From the NCBI GenBank assembly GCA_045632485.1, contig JAZQWT010000080.1, forward strand, positions 1 to 23,799: a stretch of DNA of 23,799 nt. Direction: 5' to 3'. Positions within the stretch are counted from its first letter, which is position 1. Every line of letters starts with the position of its first letter. The notes under the pieces were generated by a model. That model did not search any database and had not been told where the DNA came from. It saw nothing but the letters and a program-made list of their open reading frames with translations. The DNA is from SIG575 sp045632485 (GTDB lineage Bacteria; Bacillota; Clostridia; Oscillospirales; Acutalibacteraceae). This document shows positions 21,930 to 23,799 of the stretch, piece by piece. The position numbers and the translations under genes were made by a program.

Positions 21930-23799
21930 ATGAAAAAATTTATAAGCATTTTTCTTGTACTCGTTTTTGTGGCAACAAGCTTTTCGGCTTTTGCGGCAAA
22001 ACCAATTCCCGAATATGACCACAGTTGTCTGACAGACTGTAAGGGTGAATGTGAATATACACCTATCGTTGTTGTTCATGGCATTATGCAGTCACAGGTT
22101 TATGTTCAGGATAAAGAAGGTAATGATGTTCTTACAAGTGATGGCTTCCCTATTGTTGAGGGTATGGATATGCAGTTTATGTTTGATATGAAAACTATCA
22201 CAGATGCAATTCCTTCAATTATTCTTAAACTTGTTCTCGGCCTTATTACAGGTAACAGAGATGTTTTTGTTGATGAACTGGTAAGTGTAGTTGATTCAGC
22301 TTTCAATTCACATTATTTCAAGCCTGACGGCACACGTGAAAACGGAATTCATGTTGATGAATACTGGTATTCAAACGAAGTTGCAATGACAAAGCCGGAT
22401 AAATCCTACGGCTATGCTCAGGGCTACAGGAAAGATGATAATGGTAACACACTTCCCTCATACAAGTATGAGCATGAATACGATTTTATCAAGGCTCAGG
22501 TTGATATCACAGGCTATTGTGAAAAAGCAGGTTACGACCATGCATACTATTTTGCATACAGCTCATTCGGTGATACTCTTGAAACAGCAGAAAGACTTGA
22601 TTCTTACATCAATATGGTGAAGGAGCAGACAGGTCACGATAAAGTGACCGTTGTTTTCATCAGTCTCGGCGGTACAATCGGTAACGCATACCTTGCTAAA
22701 TACTGTGACCCTGCAGATATTGACAGAGTAATTTACGCAGCAGCAGCAACAGATGGTTCTTATCTTCTCAGCGACCTTATGAATGCTGCACTCAGCTTTG
22801 ATGACAGTGAACTTTTCTATTCAGAAATGCTTCCTCTCATTCTTCAGCTTGCTGACAGCGGTCTGGACTGGCTGGGGTATCTTCTCAACTTTGTAACAAG
22901 AGCAATTCCTCATAGTCTTTTTACAGACCACGTTGATTATATTGCAGGAAGAGTAATCAAAGAAGTGCTTGGCAATCTTATTATGAATTGTCCTTCAATG
23001 TGGGCACTTGTTCCCTCTGCTGAATATGAAGCACTCGCTGCAAAATATATTTCAGACGAAGCACACGCTCCGCTGAAAGCAAAGACAGATGAATATTATC
23101 AGATTCAGAAAAACGCAGCTGCAACGGCAAGGAAGCTTACTGAAGAGGGTATGGATATTTTTGTAATCTGCGGTTACGGACTTCCTCTTCCTGCAGCTAT
23201 TGAAAACTGGAGTTACAGCTCAGACAATATCATTCAGATTCAGTCAACATCTTTAGGTGCAACTTCTGCAAAATACGGTGAAAAACTTCCTTCAGACTAT
23301 AGACCTGCAATTGACTCAAGCTACATTTCACCTGACGGCTCACTCGATGCAGGTACATGTGCACTTCCTGACAGAACATGGTTCATCAAAAACCAGAGCC
23401 ACCTTAAGCTTCAGTCATCAGTTGAAGATGTTATTCAGCTTTGCATTGATATCGCAATAAACAAGGATATTACAGATGCAAGAGTAAACAACGGTGGATA
23501 CGCTCAGTTCAACGAATACCGCGACAATAAAGGTCTTCGCGATGTAATTAATACATATAAGCGTATTACAGAAGAACAGGCAGCAGTGATTTCTGCAGAA
23601 GATAAGGCAGAACTTGATGCATTATACACTTCAGCAGTAGATGAAATGGCAAAACGTACATGGAGTTATAATAACGCAAAGAACACAGAAATAGCTCTTT
23701 ACACAAAACTCTATGACCTTGGTTTTGAAGATGAGAAACCCTTTAACAAATATGAACTCAACGGAAAAATTACTCCTATCTTCAAGAAATTGAGCGACA
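21930..23799 (+). CDS. Large secreted alpha/beta-hydrolase (lipase/LCAT-like), 3' end outside window
   Basis: The frame is open from the ATG at 21930 to the window edge: 623 codons without a stop, so the C-terminus is missing. AGGAGG (21916-21921) lies 8 bases before the ATG. Residues 1-23 are a clear signal peptide (K2-K3, hydrophobic core, cleavage near A-F-A-A). Cys33, Cys37 and Cys41 form a small cluster just after it. V-V-V-H-G-I-M (47-53) is the strand and oxyanion region of an alpha/beta-hydrolase. V-V-F-I-S-L-G-G (241-248) is the nucleophile elbow, with Ser245 the likely nucleophile but Ile in place of the first Gly of G-x-S-x-G. His491 (N-Q-S-H-L-K-L) is a candidate catalytic His. 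This pattern recalls lipases of the LCAT type. The substrate, probably an extracellular ester or lipid, is unknown. Residues after about 540 look helical and may be a separate accessory region. Confidence 0.78.
   Translation, partial: MKKFISIFLVLVFVATSFSAFAAKPIPEYDHSCLTDCKGECEYTPIVVVHGIMQSQVYVQDKEGNDVLTSDGFPIVEGMDMQFMFDMKTITDAIPSIILKLVLGLITGNRDVFVDELVSVVDSAFNSHYFKPDGTRENGIHVDEYWYSNEVAMTKPDKSYGYAQGYRKDDNGNTLPSYKYEHEYDFIKAQVDITGYCEKAGYDHAYYFAYSSFGDTLETAERLDSYINMVKEQTGHDKVTVVFISLGGTIGNAYLAKYCDPADIDRVIYAAAATDGSYLLSDLMNAALSFDDSELFYSEMLPLILQLADSGLDWLGYLLNFVTRAIPHSLFTDHVDYIAGRVIKEVLGNLIMNCPSMWALVPSAEYEALAAKYISDEAHAPLKAKTDEYYQIQKNAAATARKLTEEGMDIFVICGYGLPLPAAIENWSYSSDNIIQIQSTSLGATSAKYGEKLPSDYRPAIDSSYISPDGSLDAGTCALPDRTWFIKNQSHLKLQSSVEDVIQLCIDIAINKDITDARVNNGGYAQFNEYRDNKGLRDVINTYKRITEEQAAVISAEDKAELDALYTSAVDEMAKRTWSYNNAKNTEIALYTKLYDLGFEDEKPFNKYELNGKITPIFKKLSD

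Noticed and set aside
1..23799. CRISPR arrays, tRNA or rRNA genes, insertion sequences, integrase or attachment sites
   Set aside because: None seen: no regularly spaced long repeats, no transposase motifs or terminal inverted repeats, and no tRNA-like cloverleaf in the intergenic regions, all of which are under 300 bases.

Overview
The window is AT-rich, tightly packed low-GC Firmicutes DNA. Shine-Dalgarno sites are strong (AGGAGG/AAGGAG types), promoters are of sigma-A type and often carry an extended -10 (TGnTATAAT), and intrinsic terminators are clean. A V/A-type ATPase, a desulfoferrodoxin and several glycosidases point to an anaerobic, fermentative, carbohydrate-degrading member of the Clostridia, plausibly a gut or rumen organism. 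This placement is inference; there is no rRNA gene or other phylogenetic marker here.

Layout. (1) 1-138: the 3' end of a 4-alpha-glucanotransferase gene. (2) 350-5353, plus strand: a probable four-gene operon with a membrane-anchored clan GH-A type glycosidase, an FAD-dependent oxidoreductase, a GH5 glycosidase and a divergent glycerophosphodiesterase-like protein. (3) 5451-6374: a polytopic membrane protein with its own promoter and a shared bidirectional terminator. (4) 6606-7196, minus strand: an XRE-type DNA-binding domain fused to a complete desulfoferrodoxin/superoxide reductase. (5) 7446-10695, plus strand: a discrete three-gene set of AMP-forming acyl ligase, stand-alone condensation-domain protein and acyl carrier protein, ending in a strong terminator. 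(6) 10827-12547: an OmpR-family response regulator and a short-loop histidine kinase overlapping by 4 bp. (7) 12596-14236, minus strand: a second AMP-forming acyl ligase, convergent with the kinase gene and sharing its terminator. (8) 14429-21671, minus strand: a seven-gene V-type ATPase operon in the order E, DUF2764-like, A, B, D, I, K, with a consensus promoter, a leader that can form a terminator, and a terminal hairpin. (9) 21930 to the window end, plus strand: a large secreted alpha/beta-hydrolase, cut by the edge.

The most interesting part is 7340-14335. The two acyl-ligase transcription units flank the two-component system. The promoter region of each carries direct repeats of a TTAACA-like hexamer spaced exactly 11 bp apart, in the same orientation relative to its gene, ending 9 bp before a -10-like hexamer. 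This is the geometry of sites bound by PhoP/OmpR-type response regulators. It suggests that the regulator encoded between them co-controls both ligase units, making one regulated acyl-transfer system: acid activation, loading on a carrier protein, condensation onto an unknown acceptor. Other points worth attention are the HTH-desulfoferrodoxin fusion with a swapped Lys/Glu next to the iron site, an attenuator-like V-ATPase leader, and a V-ATPase operon of the chlamydial/spirochaetal type with a sodium-type c-ring signature.
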